From Daucus carota subsp. sativus (lineage: Eukaryota > Streptophyta > Magnoliopsida > Apiales > Apiaceae): a stretch of DNA of 64,000 bases. Each line of letters opens with the position of its first letter. Positions within the stretch are counted from its first letter, which is position 1. A program made the translations under genes and the position numbers. Below the pieces are notes generated by a model, which was not told the origin of the DNA, ran no database searches, and worked only from the letters and a program-made list of their open reading frames with translations. Where the stretch lies: contig NC_030389.2 in the NCBI RefSeq assembly GCF_001625215.2, positions 1,958,930 through 2,022,929 of the forward strand, read 5' to 3'. Of the stretch, positions 1 through 11,410 are shown in pieces.

Positions 1-155
1 CGTTCGTCAACACTCTGATACCTCAAATTCAACTTCAAATCACCAATCAAACAGAATCACAATCATTCATAACTTCCATTCCAGTATCAACACTAAACAT
101 AATTATATTCTACACATATAGTCCAAAATTTAAGAACACACACACAGACACAAAA

Positions 156-473
156 TCATGCAGAGCCTGGAGAGAGAGAGAGAGAGAGAGAGACCTCCAT
201 AGAGCGAAGACACTGATAAATAAGCGGAGAGTGCCCCTTCTTCAACTGCCCATCTTTCTTCTCCGCAATCTTCTTCAACGTCTTCTTCACTATCATCTCA
301 GGCGTACAAACATCTTCAAAACCCAAATTCACATTCCCCCCATTAGCACTCAGCTCACCCAACACAGACCTTTTCCTAGGAGACACAGCCTGCTGATTAA
401 GCGTGTTAGACGATCCGAATGCTCGCTTCTTCGACGACCCATCGGCTGAAACACAGTTCTCGTCATTACCCAT
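156..473 (-). CDS. Small unrecognised protein with a D-box-like motif, first exon or whole gene
   Basis: The ORF starts at a true ATG at 473 and encodes up to 105 residues. I do not recognise the family. Residues ~32-41 read SPRKRSVLGELS: a CDK-type S-P-x-K/R site followed by RxxLxxL, a pattern like the APC/C destruction box. A basic helix-like stretch (VKKTLKKIAEKK) follows near residues 62-73. The C-terminal end (SLSLSLS) is translated from a GA/CT microsatellite and is probably not real coding. A GAG|GT donor sits just before the repeat at about 205, so the frame may be spliced to exons to the left of the window. A telo-box and a TATA box lie upstream. A role in cell division is inference only; a chance ORF cannot be fully excluded. 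Confidence 0.5.
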   Translation of the reverse strand: MGNDENCVSADGSSKKRAFGSSNTLNQQAVSPRKRSVLGELSANGGNVNLGFEDVCTPEMIVKKTLKKIAEKKDGQLKKGHSPLIYQCLRSMEVSLSLSLSPGSA

Positions 474-527
474 TTCTAAATTATCGAAATTCGAAGTGGA
501 TGCTTCTGAATTGAACTCTGGTTTTTC

Positions 528-580
528 TAGGGTTTTAGCAATGAAAATGAAGAAAAGTGTTTGTGTTTATATTTTATATA
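528..580 (-). promoter_or_regulatory. TATA box and telo-box of the gene at 156-473
   Basis: Read on the minus strand, TATATAAAAT lies at 580-571 and a telo-box AAACCCTA at 535-528, 55-107 bases upstream of the ATG at 473. This spacing fits a short 5' leader. Telo-boxes are typical of plant promoters active in dividing cells. Confidence 0.5.
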
Positions 581-599
581 TGTGAAATGATTGAGGGGG

Positions 600-1092
600 A
601 ATGAATATTGAATATAAAATTAGAAAATGCAATGCCGCCCATTTATTATTTTAAGTTATGTGTTTTACCGCCCATACTTTTCGGTTTGAAATGTTTGTGA
701 CCCGGTTTAGACCACCAAATTTTAGAAGAGTTTATTGGAAATTTCTCAAATGTCGTAAGGTTAATTTGGTTTTTTCTCAGGTCTAAACGTAGACTTATTT
801 TTATTTTTTATAATTTCTTTTAAATTTCCTTTTAGAATTTAATTGAAAAAACCAATTGATTTTATATTCTATTACTTCTTAAAAATTGATAGAGAACACA
901 TTTGATTTTATATTTTATTTCTTTCTAAAATTGATAAAACAAATTCTATGACTTGTGAACTATAATTATAATTTAAATACAAATTTCAACTAAAAACAAT
1001 AACTTGCTAAAAATTATAATTTACAGATACTAGTTTTAAGATCAGAGAACATCTTGATTTACTTACAGATTTAGTTCCAAATAATATATTTA
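600..1092. other. Intergenic, nothing recognised
   Basis: AT-rich sequence between the divergently read gene at 156-473 and the first MITE. I see no ORF or repeat that I can support. Confidence 0.6.
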
Positions 1093-1553
1093 GAGGGGTG
1101 TATTTAATTGAGATTTTACAGAATTCTATTTAATTCATGAAATCTGAAACTATTCAATTGAGATTGTTTTAAAGTTAATTGTAATCTCAGGATATTCAAT
1201 TGGATATTTAAATTATGCCACAAAATCTGGTAGTAGTCAATCAGAATTTTAAATTATTTTCAAAATCCAATGGTACTCAATTGAGATTGTATAAAATCCA
1301 TTAAAATTTAATAGTATTCGAATATTGGTGGATTTTTTTCGGTTTCATAAAATGATGGATTTTTGTGGGAATTTTTCGGTGTATTTTAAGTTTTTTGAAA
1401 TCCAACCAAAATCTACGAGATTTTAAAGTTTTGTGCTTAAATTCTTTATAAAAAAAAAAATCAACTCTGCAACAATTTATCAAGTCACATACGATATAAT
1501 AAAATTCATTAGATTCAAAATAATTCATAAAAAATTCCAATGAATACACCCTA
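1093..1553. mobile_element. Tourist/PIF-like MITE
   Basis: Begins GAGGGGTGTATTTAATTGAG and ends with the inverted form (...CAATGAATACACCC). The interior is AT-rich and repeats phrases such as CAATTGAGATT. It belongs to the same family as the nested pair at 14839-15768, whose 3 bp TTA duplications suggest PIF/Harbinger. No transposase is encoded. Confidence 0.65.
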
Positions 1554-1579
1554 AAAGCATACGGACACGATTAACGAGG

Positions 1580-1825
1580 CTAGTACGAGCTGCGACTTAA
1601 GCCAGGCTCGTTATTTAGTTCACAACCAGGATGTGCGAGCTGTGACTAGGCTCGATTGTGCGGTTAAAACCCGCACAGCTGCGACGAGCTGTGACTAGGC
1701 TCGATTGTGCGGTTAAAACCCGCACAGCTGCGACTTGAGCCAGACTCGTTTGCGGGCTCGTTAGCTCTAGATTTAGTTCACAGGCCAGGATATGCGAGCT
1801 GTCACTAGGCTCCATTCTGACCAGC
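1580..1825. repeat. GC-richer minisatellite with ~50 bp tandem unit
   Basis: Two nearly identical ~50 bp units (GAGCTGTGACTAGGCTCGAT... through ...AACCCGCACAGCTGCGAC) lie in tandem at about 1635-1735. Diverged partial copies flank them (CGAGCTGCGACTTAAGCCAG; GAGCTGTCACTAGGCTCCAT). The unit carries an inverted pair, GTGCGGTT/AACCCGCAC. Composition is clearly more GC-rich than the surroundings. Confidence 0.6.
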
Positions 1826-1829
1826 TCTA

Positions 1830-2487
1830 TATATCATAGGTAGCTAACACTGAAAATACATGGGACCATCTGTCTAATCTTATTTTTTAGAGATAAGAAC
1901 TTATTCCTGTAAAAAAAAATTACATAAATTCTATTTTTTTTTCTTAAATAAAACCGTTATGTTTTGTCAAATAACAAATATAAAACACCTTTTAAACATT
2001 TATATCCAAAAAAATTATTAAAAAATATATTTTTGAAATAAAATTAAGGGCTTAATTTTTAAATGGGAAGGATGCCAAACGGGCACATAATATACATTTC
2101 TTCGATATATCCAGAAAGTTTGTAACGTGGCTTGCTAGTTGCTACTAGGAAAGACTTGCTGCTTTGCAGACTTGAAGACAAGATATTTACATGATATATC
2201 CAAGCACCAGAAAGAATTCTATACGATAATGGATGCAAATAAAATTTCGATAATGTAAGTTCTATAACAAAAACCCAAAGTACAGAAAGTTCTGTATAGC
2301 TTCCTTAAAATGTCTAGATGGAAAATTTTAGCAGGTTATTACAATACAAATCTGTATTGAGTTTAAGAATGATGCACACTGACAATCACAGCACTTTGCC
2401 ATGATACATGGCACTCTAAGGAATATGGCGGTAGAACAAAATTTCTTAACCCTAAAAACTACAGCTGAGATTGCATTAATGAAATCA
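1830..2487. other. 3' flank of the homeobox gene
   Basis: AT-rich sequence downstream of the last inferred coding exon of the HAT3.1-like gene. It should include that gene's 3' UTR, but I cannot fix the polyadenylation site. No independent gene is seen. Confidence 0.4.
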
Positions 2488-4091
2488 TTAAAACATATAG
2501 CCCAATAACAAACTTAGATGTACTTCCGCACGGGGAAACCTTCCGTTTGCAAGAGGATATTGCTTAATGACAATACCACGTCTATTTAAATCTTTCCAAC
2601 AACTTATAACAACTTCCTGAGCATCTTTGCAGGGTGAATAAGTCAAACCTGAAGTAAAAAACTATAACAATCCTTGCCAGGTGCAACAGTTTGCTACAGT
2701 GACAACCAAATATAATCGGACTTCAAGTGGCTTAGAAACAAAAATTCCTACCTCTTTCTTGCTCCTGAATATAAGGCTTCTACATGGCCATCAAACCAGG
2801 TACTCAAGAGATAGATTCCTTACTTTTTGACTGGATTCTACTACTTTTTCGTACCCCCTGGGTTTTTGGAGTATTAATTTCTGCATTCTGCTTAGGTGAC
2901 TCCGAACTTGTATCAAGTTCAGTTGCTTCACTACCAGACTTGGCCTTTCTTTTGCTAGTATTTGGAGGATTAGCTTCTTCATTCTGCTTAGGTATGTCCG
3001 AACTTGTATTAGGTTCAGTTGCGTCACTACCGAACTTGGCCTTTCTTTTGCTAGTTTTTTGAGGATCAACTTCTGCATTCTGCTCAGGTGTCTCCGAACT
3101 TGTATCGAGTTCAGTTGCTTCACTACCAAACTTTGTCTTTCTTTTGCTAGTTTTTTGAGGATTAACTTCTGCATTCTGCTCAAGTGTCTCCGAACTTGTA
3201 TTAGGTTCAGTTGCTTCACTACCAAACTTGGCCTTTCTTTTTCTAGGATTTGTACTACTAGAATTGCACCCATTGCCTTCCTCTGCAACCATGTTTGACG
3301 TCGTGTCTTTGTCACAGCATTCTGCAGTGGTTCCTTCATCTTGTTTCTTCTTTTTAACTTCACTGCAAGTAGTATTGTTTAAGACCGATCTTGAGTCAGA
3401 TTCAGACAAGTTACTACTTTTCTGAGGAGTGACTTTGTCTGGGGTAATTTTAGCCACATCTGATGCCCTGCCTCTTGAGTGACGAAAGCTATGACGAGCA
3501 TTTTCAAACCATTTGCTTACCTGTGTAAGAAGAACTTCTTGCAGAGAGGTGGAAAGAAATATCCTGATAATTAACAAATGGAAATTTATTTACCTGCTGG
3601 ATTGTTAATTGTAATTCTGTAGCTAAACTCTCTTTCACAGTGCGCTGAGGGTATTGATTTTCCTTGAAGGATTGGAGGAGTCTCTGCACACCACAATTAC
3701 CATCAAAGTGCTAATGCATTGTGGAAAGTGTGTATGCATAGAATAGATTGTGTTGATGATATACAGCATTCTTCATTCAGAGAAGATACACAGTACTACT
3801 ATTTGCACGGGCCAGAAATAATACGCTTCTATTTAAATAACACAATACATAATATAACACCATAACTTAACTATGACACGCAACAGGATTTGAATATGAC
3901 CACAATGAGACTGTAAACATAGAGAACTGTTTCCTTTACAAGGACACAAACTTGGACATTAAATTCCAAGAATCATTAAAAATTATGCAATATTCCAACA
4001 TTATAATATAACAGAATAATAATTATTCTACTGTATAACCAGTTTTGGAAATCAACTTTCTTATTCAAGTTTCAAGTACTAAATTAATTAT

Positions 4092-4136
<45 letters not shown>

Positions 4137-7100
4137 CATAGTATTCTACATTGGAATCACATTTTATACATACTAGCCTTTAACCCGTGCGAAGCACGGG
4201 CGGATATAGAATTCGTAATTTATTAATTATAATTTAAATTTTAACATCATCTTATTAGTATTTTAGTATTAATGAATTAGATTTTAACCTGATTATATTT
4301 ACCAACTAATTACATTTTTTGGACGATACGAATTATACCAATATCGGTTTATTATAATATAGTATATAGTATATAAATAATATATAAATTATATTTAAAA
4401 GAATAATGGTGGAGTTTTTTTATCTTGTATTACATCACAAGTGTTTGTAATTTGAACGGTATAAAACTCTTTAATATTGTAAGAGTGAGAGAAGTCTACA
4501 TATGACCGACTTGTAGTTACAAAGGAGATGACCAAACCAAAATTTTGTACGACTACAAATTAAACCTATGTTGGCTTATTATATTATAGTATAGATAGTA
4601 TAGATTCTATAACAGAAATTATAATAAAATTAATGATTTGTGATGGTATACTCTCTTGAATGTTGGCATACACACACACATACATACATATATACACACA
4701 TATATATACACACACAAACACACACACACACATATATAAATGGAGATGCAAAAGTTGTAAATGAGGTATGATACCTGAGTTGCTTGTTCCCCAAATGATG
4801 ATCTAGGAGTACCTTTACGAGTAGTGGCAGAAGAGCATTTAGGTGATCTAGCAGGGGTAGAATTTGTAACATCAACGTCAAACTTCTTTTTAAGACTAGA
4901 AGTGCTTTTATCACTGGTGGCAGCAAAGTCTTTACAGGATCTAGCAGGGGTAGAATATGCGCCATTGACATCAACCTTCTTTTGAAGTCTAGAAGTACTC
5001 TTACCACCAGTGGTCGGAGAGCCTTTACAAGATCTAGCAGGTGTAGAATTTGTGCCACTGACGGTAAACTTCGTTTTAGATGATCTCTTATTATGAGTAT
5101 TTTCATTTGTTTTCTGGTCCGGCTCTGAATCATCACTCTCTTTCCCATTCTCCGTAGTAACTTCCAAATTAGGAGACAACAAATCTTCTTCTTCCGAAAT
5201 ATTCTTTTTTGTATTTGGTAAAGCCAAATCCATGTAGTCTTCGTCACTTGAATCAGAAGACGTGTTTCCATATTCCTCCTTCAAAATTAGAGATACATGA
5301 GCCAGAGCAAACAATTCAGTCAGGAACAAGTAGAGGATCCTCCTCGACTAGGAAAGAGCAAAACTCACAAACACTGTTAAATCCAAATGTAAATGTACCT
5401 AAGACGCACCTGATTTGGAGCAATACAAATATTAATTCTGGCTACATCCACAAAATGTTGAGACTAACATACATTTCATTGTAATCAATATAAAGAGTAC
5501 GTAACAATTATCCTTATTATTTCATTCCAAGTCCTTCCATCTGCAAGACACGTTATATACGCACAAACAGTTGCACGTAACTAAAATGCTAGTTACAAAA
5601 TATCATTGTTATATGAATGAGATGATGCTTGCAAGTCTATCTTCTCCTTTGATGGCATTTTCTTCCTAAAATTCTTTAAAAAAAATTGATTGATCCATTG
5701 AATTCATCTCCTTCCAGATGCTACCACAAATCATAAACAGTTTGAAATACTTTCTTTTTTGAAGATACAATATAATACCATACAGACATTAATCACTCAC
5801 TCACGTCCCCAGCACCTGTAAACTCCCAAATCCTAAGGGAGAACGGTTTTTAAGTGTATTAATGTCTGAGGAAGCTCACTGTGGTGAGCTTTTTGGAGCA
5901 CAGGCAGAATAGGTTAATTAAAGAAATGTCTGAGTTCAACAGGGACAACATATGATCAAGTGATGTCTAAGTTCAACAGGAACATCATATTATCTTACTG
6001 CATAACACCACATGCATCACACATCTACAGCATGCGCTATGTCTTAAAAGTCACACGAAATTTCATGGACACAAATACAAATTTGATAAAAATATTAATC
6101 ACAAATTACAAAAGACACTTGTGTTATAAGAGGTGCTTACATCATGTAGCTTTTTGTAGTCCAATCTCTTAACTTGTCTTCTCGGATACACGGAGGCACA
6201 ATCACCTTCCTCAGGAAGTCCACATCCTTCTTCATCTTCCATGACGTCATCTGGGGATGAGGTCACTGGTCCTTGAACTTCACTAGAAGGTTTACACTTA
6301 TCAACCACAACAGTCAAATCTTCTGAATCAGATGTAAAATCAGAACTTGAGCTTTCCATTTTAGACTTCTGATCATAATTTAAGCTACTAGGATCATAAT
6401 CATCATCCTCTGAATCATCTGAAGGCAGGCCCAAGAAAAGTTCTTTCTGAGGTAAAACCCGCAGATCATCTGCTCCCGAATGATTATCAGATTCATCTGA
6501 ACTTGATACATCGGCCTGCACATTCTCATCCAAATCAGGACTATCAGGATTATAATCATCATCCTCAGAATCATCTGAGGGCAATCCAGAAATATCATCC
6601 AAATTTTTCCCAGCTGCTGCTGCTGCTGCCTCTTCTGCAAAGACTTTCTGCAGATGCAACAAGAAAGAATAGTCAAACCAAAATGCATAATTCCAACTAG
6701 AAATGCCTGACTTAGGTTTTTGATTAGACCTCCCAGCTGTCAGTGACTAAAATTTTTGTTCCTTGAGAATCATTAAGTAACTCTAAGCAATCAACTTTGC
6801 AATCACATCCTGGGCAAAGCCAACCCTCATCACCAGCAGGAACTGAAACATTTAACATTAACAAAGCAACGGGAAAAGATGAGGAATAGGAATCACAAGC
6901 AAAAAAAAAAAAAGGTTCTAAACTTTAATATTGTTTTTAGTGATTAGAATGTTACTGTGTTCTCTCAGCAACGGTGGATCCAAACAGAATTGGTGAAATC
7001 CGCGCTCACAAGCACCATCGCAAAGGATGATATCATTACTGAGTGTCACGTCTTTGGATCCACATTTTGCACAGAATATCTGTTGCAACATATAAAACTT

Positions 7101-8561
7101 ATCGAGGGCATTCATATAGGCAAACTTCATAGGGTCAACATAATCTATATTAAGTTAAGGAGAAGCATGGCACAGTGTCTGACGCAATAACTCACATCTT
7201 CACTGTCAATTTCTCCTTCAGAATCAAACAGATTATCAGGAATTCTTCCCTCGCTACATAACAAATCCAGGCGCTGAAAAAGATCTCTGATTTTCAATTT
7301 GCGTCGTACAATTTCAGATCTTGCTCGTTGAAGCTCCTTCTCTGGTTTCAGTTTTTCTAAGCTGAATCATTACAAATTAGTAAGTTGTAAGAATGAGGAT
7401 TAAAAAGAATTCAGAAATCTTTACTATTAAACCAACAATAAGGCCACAAGAACAACAAAATATGAAGGTGAATGATTTAAAAAATGCAAACCTTTGCCCT
7501 TTCCAACCTTCCCCTGAGTAAGCATCAATGAAGTTCTTTTCATATTGTATTCTGTGTAGCAAATACCTTAGATGTGTCCTTATTCTAGAATATTCATCAA
7601 TTTTATTTTTCTCCATTCGTTTTTTCCTCTTCTTTTTCTTTTGACTGTCAGCACCTTCTGTCACCATATTACTCGTGTCAGGTGCTTTAGATTTTTCCTG
7701 CGACCTTGAGCGCAACGTTCTGCTGCTGCTTACTAATAGATTTTGATTCTTTTTTCTTTTTCCTGATAATACCTTGATGTTACCCTCTGAAGATATCATG
7801 GAAATTGGTCTGTTTCTGGGTAAAACAGGAGTTCCTTCAACTGTTTCTTCTAAATGGCTAGAGCCCTCAGCAGCAGTCTCTTGACCAGGTCCCAATTGCT
7901 CAAGACCTGAACTGTTTGGAGCATTGTTTATTTGTTGTTCCAAATGGATGTGATCGTTTGCTGCATCACCTGTTGGTGATCCTAATAGATCACTGCTATA
8001 TATCCTGGATTGGGTGTCTATCTGTGGAATTGATGACTCCAAACAATTATTTGGGGTCACTTCTTCTGGGAGTGTTCCTTTCTGTTCCATATTTATATGG
8101 CCAAATTCAGAATTTTGGCCTTTTATTGGTCCATTTTCTGTATTTTCTGTGGCAATCACATGGTTTTCTTCTGCTTCATTATTGACCATTTCAGAACCAA
8201 ATTTATGATTATGGTCTGGTGTAACTTTTATAGAGTTTGGTGATATTTTGGACTGATTTTCAGCTTGAACTTCGACTGGACCAGGACTACACATTTTCAT
8301 ATCTTGTGGCAATTCTCCAAATGGCAGAAGTTTGATTGAGTCATCTGCAGACGGTACTATCTTATCACCAACAGAAACATTTACCCCAACTTTTGTTCCG
8401 GCTGATGCTTTTTGTACATCTTCAGCTGTCACATTATCCATTTGCCCTGGTGGAGTACATCTACCATTTGTCAAAGTATTATGTACTTGTTCTAATTCTT
8501 TTGGCTTCGTGCTTGATCTTTCTTCCATTTTAGTGCATTGTTGCATTAAAAATGCATCCAT
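2488..8561 (-). CDS. HAT3.1: PHD-finger homeodomain protein, HAT3.1/PRHA family
   Basis: Nuclear chromatin-reader/transcription factor. Coding exons in order: 8561-7492, 7361-7196, 7079-6956, 6842-6730, 6647-6141, 5278-4775, 3683-3594, 3520-2824 and 2648-2488. All junctions have GT/AG and keep phase, giving about 1143 residues. Exon 2 reads [18 protein letters not shown]. The PHD finger spans ~415-470 (FCAKCGSKD...GWLCPGCDC). An acidic region carries [12 protein letters not shown] twice (~512 and ~566). The homeodomain spans ~815-874 and ends with [14 protein letters not shown]. Two in-frame tandem repeats are annotated separately. The last exon is inferred: a strong AAAA|GTAAGG donor joins a CAG acceptor in phase to an open frame; without it the protein would end at 2804 after SKESIS. 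The protein is longer than the ~720 residues I recall for Arabidopsis HAT3.1, through the N-terminus and repeats. The ATG at 8561 is the first in frame. Confidence 0.93.
2858..3241 (-). repeat. In-frame minisatellite, four 32-residue units in the homeobox protein tail
   Basis: Four 96 bp units encode copies of a pattern beginning [18 protein letters not shown] and ending PQKTS (residues ~952-1079). Each copy has a basic KRKAK or KRKTK start and an acidic/polar body. The period is exactly 32 codons, so copy-number change would keep the frame. The tail is probably disordered and carries a repeated nuclear-localisation-like basic patch. Confidence 0.9.
4082..4136. repeat. (CA)n(TA)n microsatellite
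   Basis: A run of alternating CA followed by TA lies in the intron upstream of the homeodomain exon at 3683-3594. Confidence 0.85.
4173..4604 (-). mobile_element. Small non-autonomous Helitron in an intron of the homeobox gene
   Basis: Read on the minus strand, it starts A|TCTATACTATCTATAC...AAGCCAACATAGG and ends with a hairpin (CCCGTGC TTC GCACGGG), a short spacer and CTAG|T. This is the Helitron layout: 5' TC, 3' hairpin plus CTRR, inserted between A and T. At 432 bp it has no Rep/helicase. Its 5' end closely resembles the one at 57582, so both belong to one family. It sits in the intron between exons 5278-4775 and 3683-3594. Confidence 0.8.
4668..4738. repeat. CA/TA-rich microsatellite
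   Basis: Imperfect (CA)n and (TA)n runs, just after the 3' end (minus-strand sense) of exon 5278-4775. Confidence 0.75.
4800..5047 (-). repeat. In-frame tandem repeat, three ~31-residue units before the homeodomain
   Basis: The motif STPARSCK or STPARSPK recurs every 31 codons (93 bp) three times in exon 5278-4775. Between copies are KST-rich and basic SLKKK/RLQKK segments. The third unit is shortened. S/T-P-x-R clusters can contact the DNA minor groove or be CDK targets; either role here is inference. Confidence 0.85.
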
Positions 8562-9719
8562 GTGAATAGCTCAAACTGAAGAGCGCTTCCACAGTTTTTA
8601 CAATTCAATGCTAATCCAAATGCAATCTTTCTAATCTTCCTGCAGCAGATATATGTAATACATAGCCACATTCATTATAATGTCTTCCCTGAATATAACA
8701 ATTAAATACCTTCAAAAATTGATGCCGAGTAATCACAATATAAAAAGGTAGCAGTATCAGATGGGAAAAGAAATATGTAGTGCGTGATGGCAACTAGAAC
8801 TAGAAGAGGAAATCGCCAGAAAAGGATTAAAAACAAAAGTACATCCAGATCAAGTCAACCCTAAACTTGTGAATTAAGATGAATCATAATGCCAAGTCAT
8901 TCATTTTAAATTTCATACATAGAACAGCAATCGCATTGACCGCGTTCATCTTTTATTTAGGTCTACTTGGTTTTCTCGAGTGCAAGGGAATTCAATATTC
9001 TAAACTGAAATGAGGATCAGTACAAGGGACTGCTAGATTGCATACGTAGACAAGTCCCACAATCAACAGGGACCGCCAAACGTTTGAAATCTGATTTGAA
9101 AACTTCACAATATCTTGATTGCAAAGCAGTGACATAAGGCTGATAACAGCAGTATAATGAAGTCTCAGTATTCATGCATGTGAAATTAATACAAGTAAAA
9201 GCTTCACTTCTGAATGACCTTGTATACCACGGACACCCGTATGGAGCTAACAATCAAAAATACTGTTAAACAGGTTACTAGCAAACGAAAATAGTTTAAT
9301 AAACATAAACCACCCGAAAAGAATGCTCAAGTCTCTATGAAGAACTAACGATAATGGGAACTTGGGCCGTTGTACCAAACACATCTCTACCAAATACATA
9401 GAATAAAGAAAAACTAAAAAAACTTTTGGTATTGGTAAATGCAATTGTAACTCTTTTTAAGTAGTCATACACTCAAACGTGCATCCTTCATCCACCAAAA
9501 ATCTGATCATACCAATTACACAGTGCACCCATATCAAAATTTACAATCTTAAAAACTTGTCTCTCACCCACCAGTGAAGTTCATATTCAGACAATAAAAC
9601 TAATAAAAAGCATACAAGTAAGTGCAGCATACTCTTAACAATAAAATAACAATACCATTTGAACCAAATACTCGATCAAGGATATAAGAATATTCAACCA
9701 ACTCAGATATCACATTTTC
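8562..9719 (-). other. 5' leader and likely leader intron(s) of the homeobox gene
   Basis: No conserved coding sequence is seen. A CTTCAG acceptor on the minus strand near 8578, just upstream of the ATG, suggests the leader is spliced to a non-coding exon near 10.3 kb. The exact leader exons cannot be read. Confidence 0.35.
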
Positions 9720-9965
9720 GGTAAACTTCTTTTAAGCTTTGTGTCATTACACAGCTCTAGGATACACCACATTAAGAAAACCTCAGGCTAAACCATCCAA
9801 ACCTACGCACTGCACTTACCACTATGCTATTTAAACTTTAGTTTTATATATCACAAACATGTACCTAAAACTCGGGGTAAACCAGGTTTAATTTTTATTA
9901 TAATCAGGCGGGATTAGAACACTCGACCTTCTAAACATTCGCATTATGCCACAATCCCTCACTAT
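9720..9965 (-). mobile_element. Degenerate tRNA-derived SINE-like sequence
   Basis: On the minus strand, a box-A-like GGCATAATGCG is followed ~25 bases later by a box-B-like GGTCGAGTGTTCTAATCCC. Downstream is a second A-box-like AGCATAGTGGTAAGTGCAGT. The order fits plant SINE heads. No clear target duplication or tail was found, so this is a weak call. Confidence 0.35.
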
Positions 9966-10324
9966 CTCTGCTGTGACCGAGAAAGTATTAATTCATCGAG
10001 GTTATTCATTTATCATTATTGTAAACGCCACAACTTAACTACAATTCACACCAGTTTCGAAACCCTAACAACATTACCAACAATTCAACTACACACACAA
10101 TCGACACTCAGTTTGTAACCCTAATATACACATACACGTATGTATTATACACAAGCAGAACACAAATAATAACAAAGAAAACCCTAGAATCTGTTACTTA
10201 TTCATAAAAAAAATGAAAAATAGATGCACAAATACATTGTATCATATGTGTGTAAAGGGAGCTGAGCTTGCCTTATAGTGGAGATAGTGAGATCGCAGAA
10301 TCGAAGAAAATGGAGTGAGGAGCT

Positions 10325-10388
10325 AGGTTGAGCTGAGAGAGAGAGAGTCAGAGAGAGAGAGAGAGCGAGAGAGGGAGGGAGAGAGATT
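10325..10388. repeat. (GA)n microsatellite in the homeobox gene leader/promoter
   Basis: Imperfect GAGAGA runs lie just upstream of the presumed first non-coding exon; on the transcript strand they read (CT)n, a common plant 5' leader feature. Confidence 0.7.
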
Positions 10389-10489
10389 TTGTGTTTTTGT
10401 TTTGTTTTACAGAGAGAGATGGTAAAAAAAAGGTGGGCAGAGGCCAGAGAGTAGTTTTGATTTGGTGTTCCCGAGACGTTTTCTCACCG

Positions 10490-10985
10490 CCGGTAAAAAT
10501 AAACCGGGGTGTAGAGTAGAAATTCATTTGGTAGGAAATTTGCTTTTCGTAGGAGTTTATTATTTTTATTTTCTTTCAGATCTACGTATCCATAGATGAA
10601 TTATATTAGAACACATTGAATCGCATCCGAAATTTCTTTTTTTAAAAAAAATTTATGATCTAACCATACAAACATGACTCAAGAAGTTTAGATAATATAA
10701 TTTAAATGAATGAGAAAAAATACCTATAAAACGTATAACAGTTTGCTTCCAAGATATCCTGAAAAATAAACAAACCAAACAAAATATAAATCATATACAA
10801 AAAAATCATATATATATATATATATCTAATTAAGATAATAAATAATAATAAATCTAATAAAAAAGCAAAAACAAAAGAGTGTATATATCAAAAATAGAGG
10901 GGAAATAAAATAACGCAGAAATATTAATTAATCAAAAAAAAATCTAACTATAAGGAAACCTTTTGGTTAGACACATAAAACTTTA
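10490..10985. other. Intergenic AT-rich sequence
   Basis: Nothing beyond A/T runs and a short (TA)n tract near 10808-10825. Confidence 0.6.
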
Positions 10986-11410
10986 GGGGTCGTTTGGTTA
11001 AGGGAGTGGTATGGGGTTGGAATGAGGTATCGGGTTAAGGTGGTATGGGGATGAGGTATCATTCTTGATATCATGTGTTTGGTTGAGTGATGGAATGAAT
11101 AATATATTGAATTTAAATAATTTAAATTATTTTTATTGATGAAAACTAATTTTATAATTTTATTTTATCCAATTTTGAGTTGTTAATTTACTTTTGTGTC
11201 AAGCATTTGATGTAATTGTATATAAAATTAAAAAAAAATTGATTCATCATACCCATGTTCCATACCATCTCCCCCTAGGGTATCAAAAACTCATACTTTG
11301 GGGGTTTGAGGTATGGGTTTGAATGAATAAATTTTACAATCAAACATCAGGTATGGGTTTGGAATGAACCAAACCCATTCCTGATAGATGAAAAACATGA
11401 ACCAAACCCT
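10986..11410. mobile_element. hAT- or Tourist-like MITE
   Basis: Starts GGGGTCGTTTGGTTAAGG and ends with inverted AACCAAACCC. GGTATGG/GGAATGA phrases are repeated inside (TGGGTTTGGAATGAACC near the end). It has no coding capacity. The superfamily is uncertain because I cannot fix the target duplication. Confidence 0.5.

Noticed and set aside
4619..4770. Coding continuation of the homeobox exon past 4775 into the CA/TA repeat
   Set aside because: A CAG|GTATCA donor at 4775 joins in phase to the homeodomain exon; the continuation is translated microsatellite.
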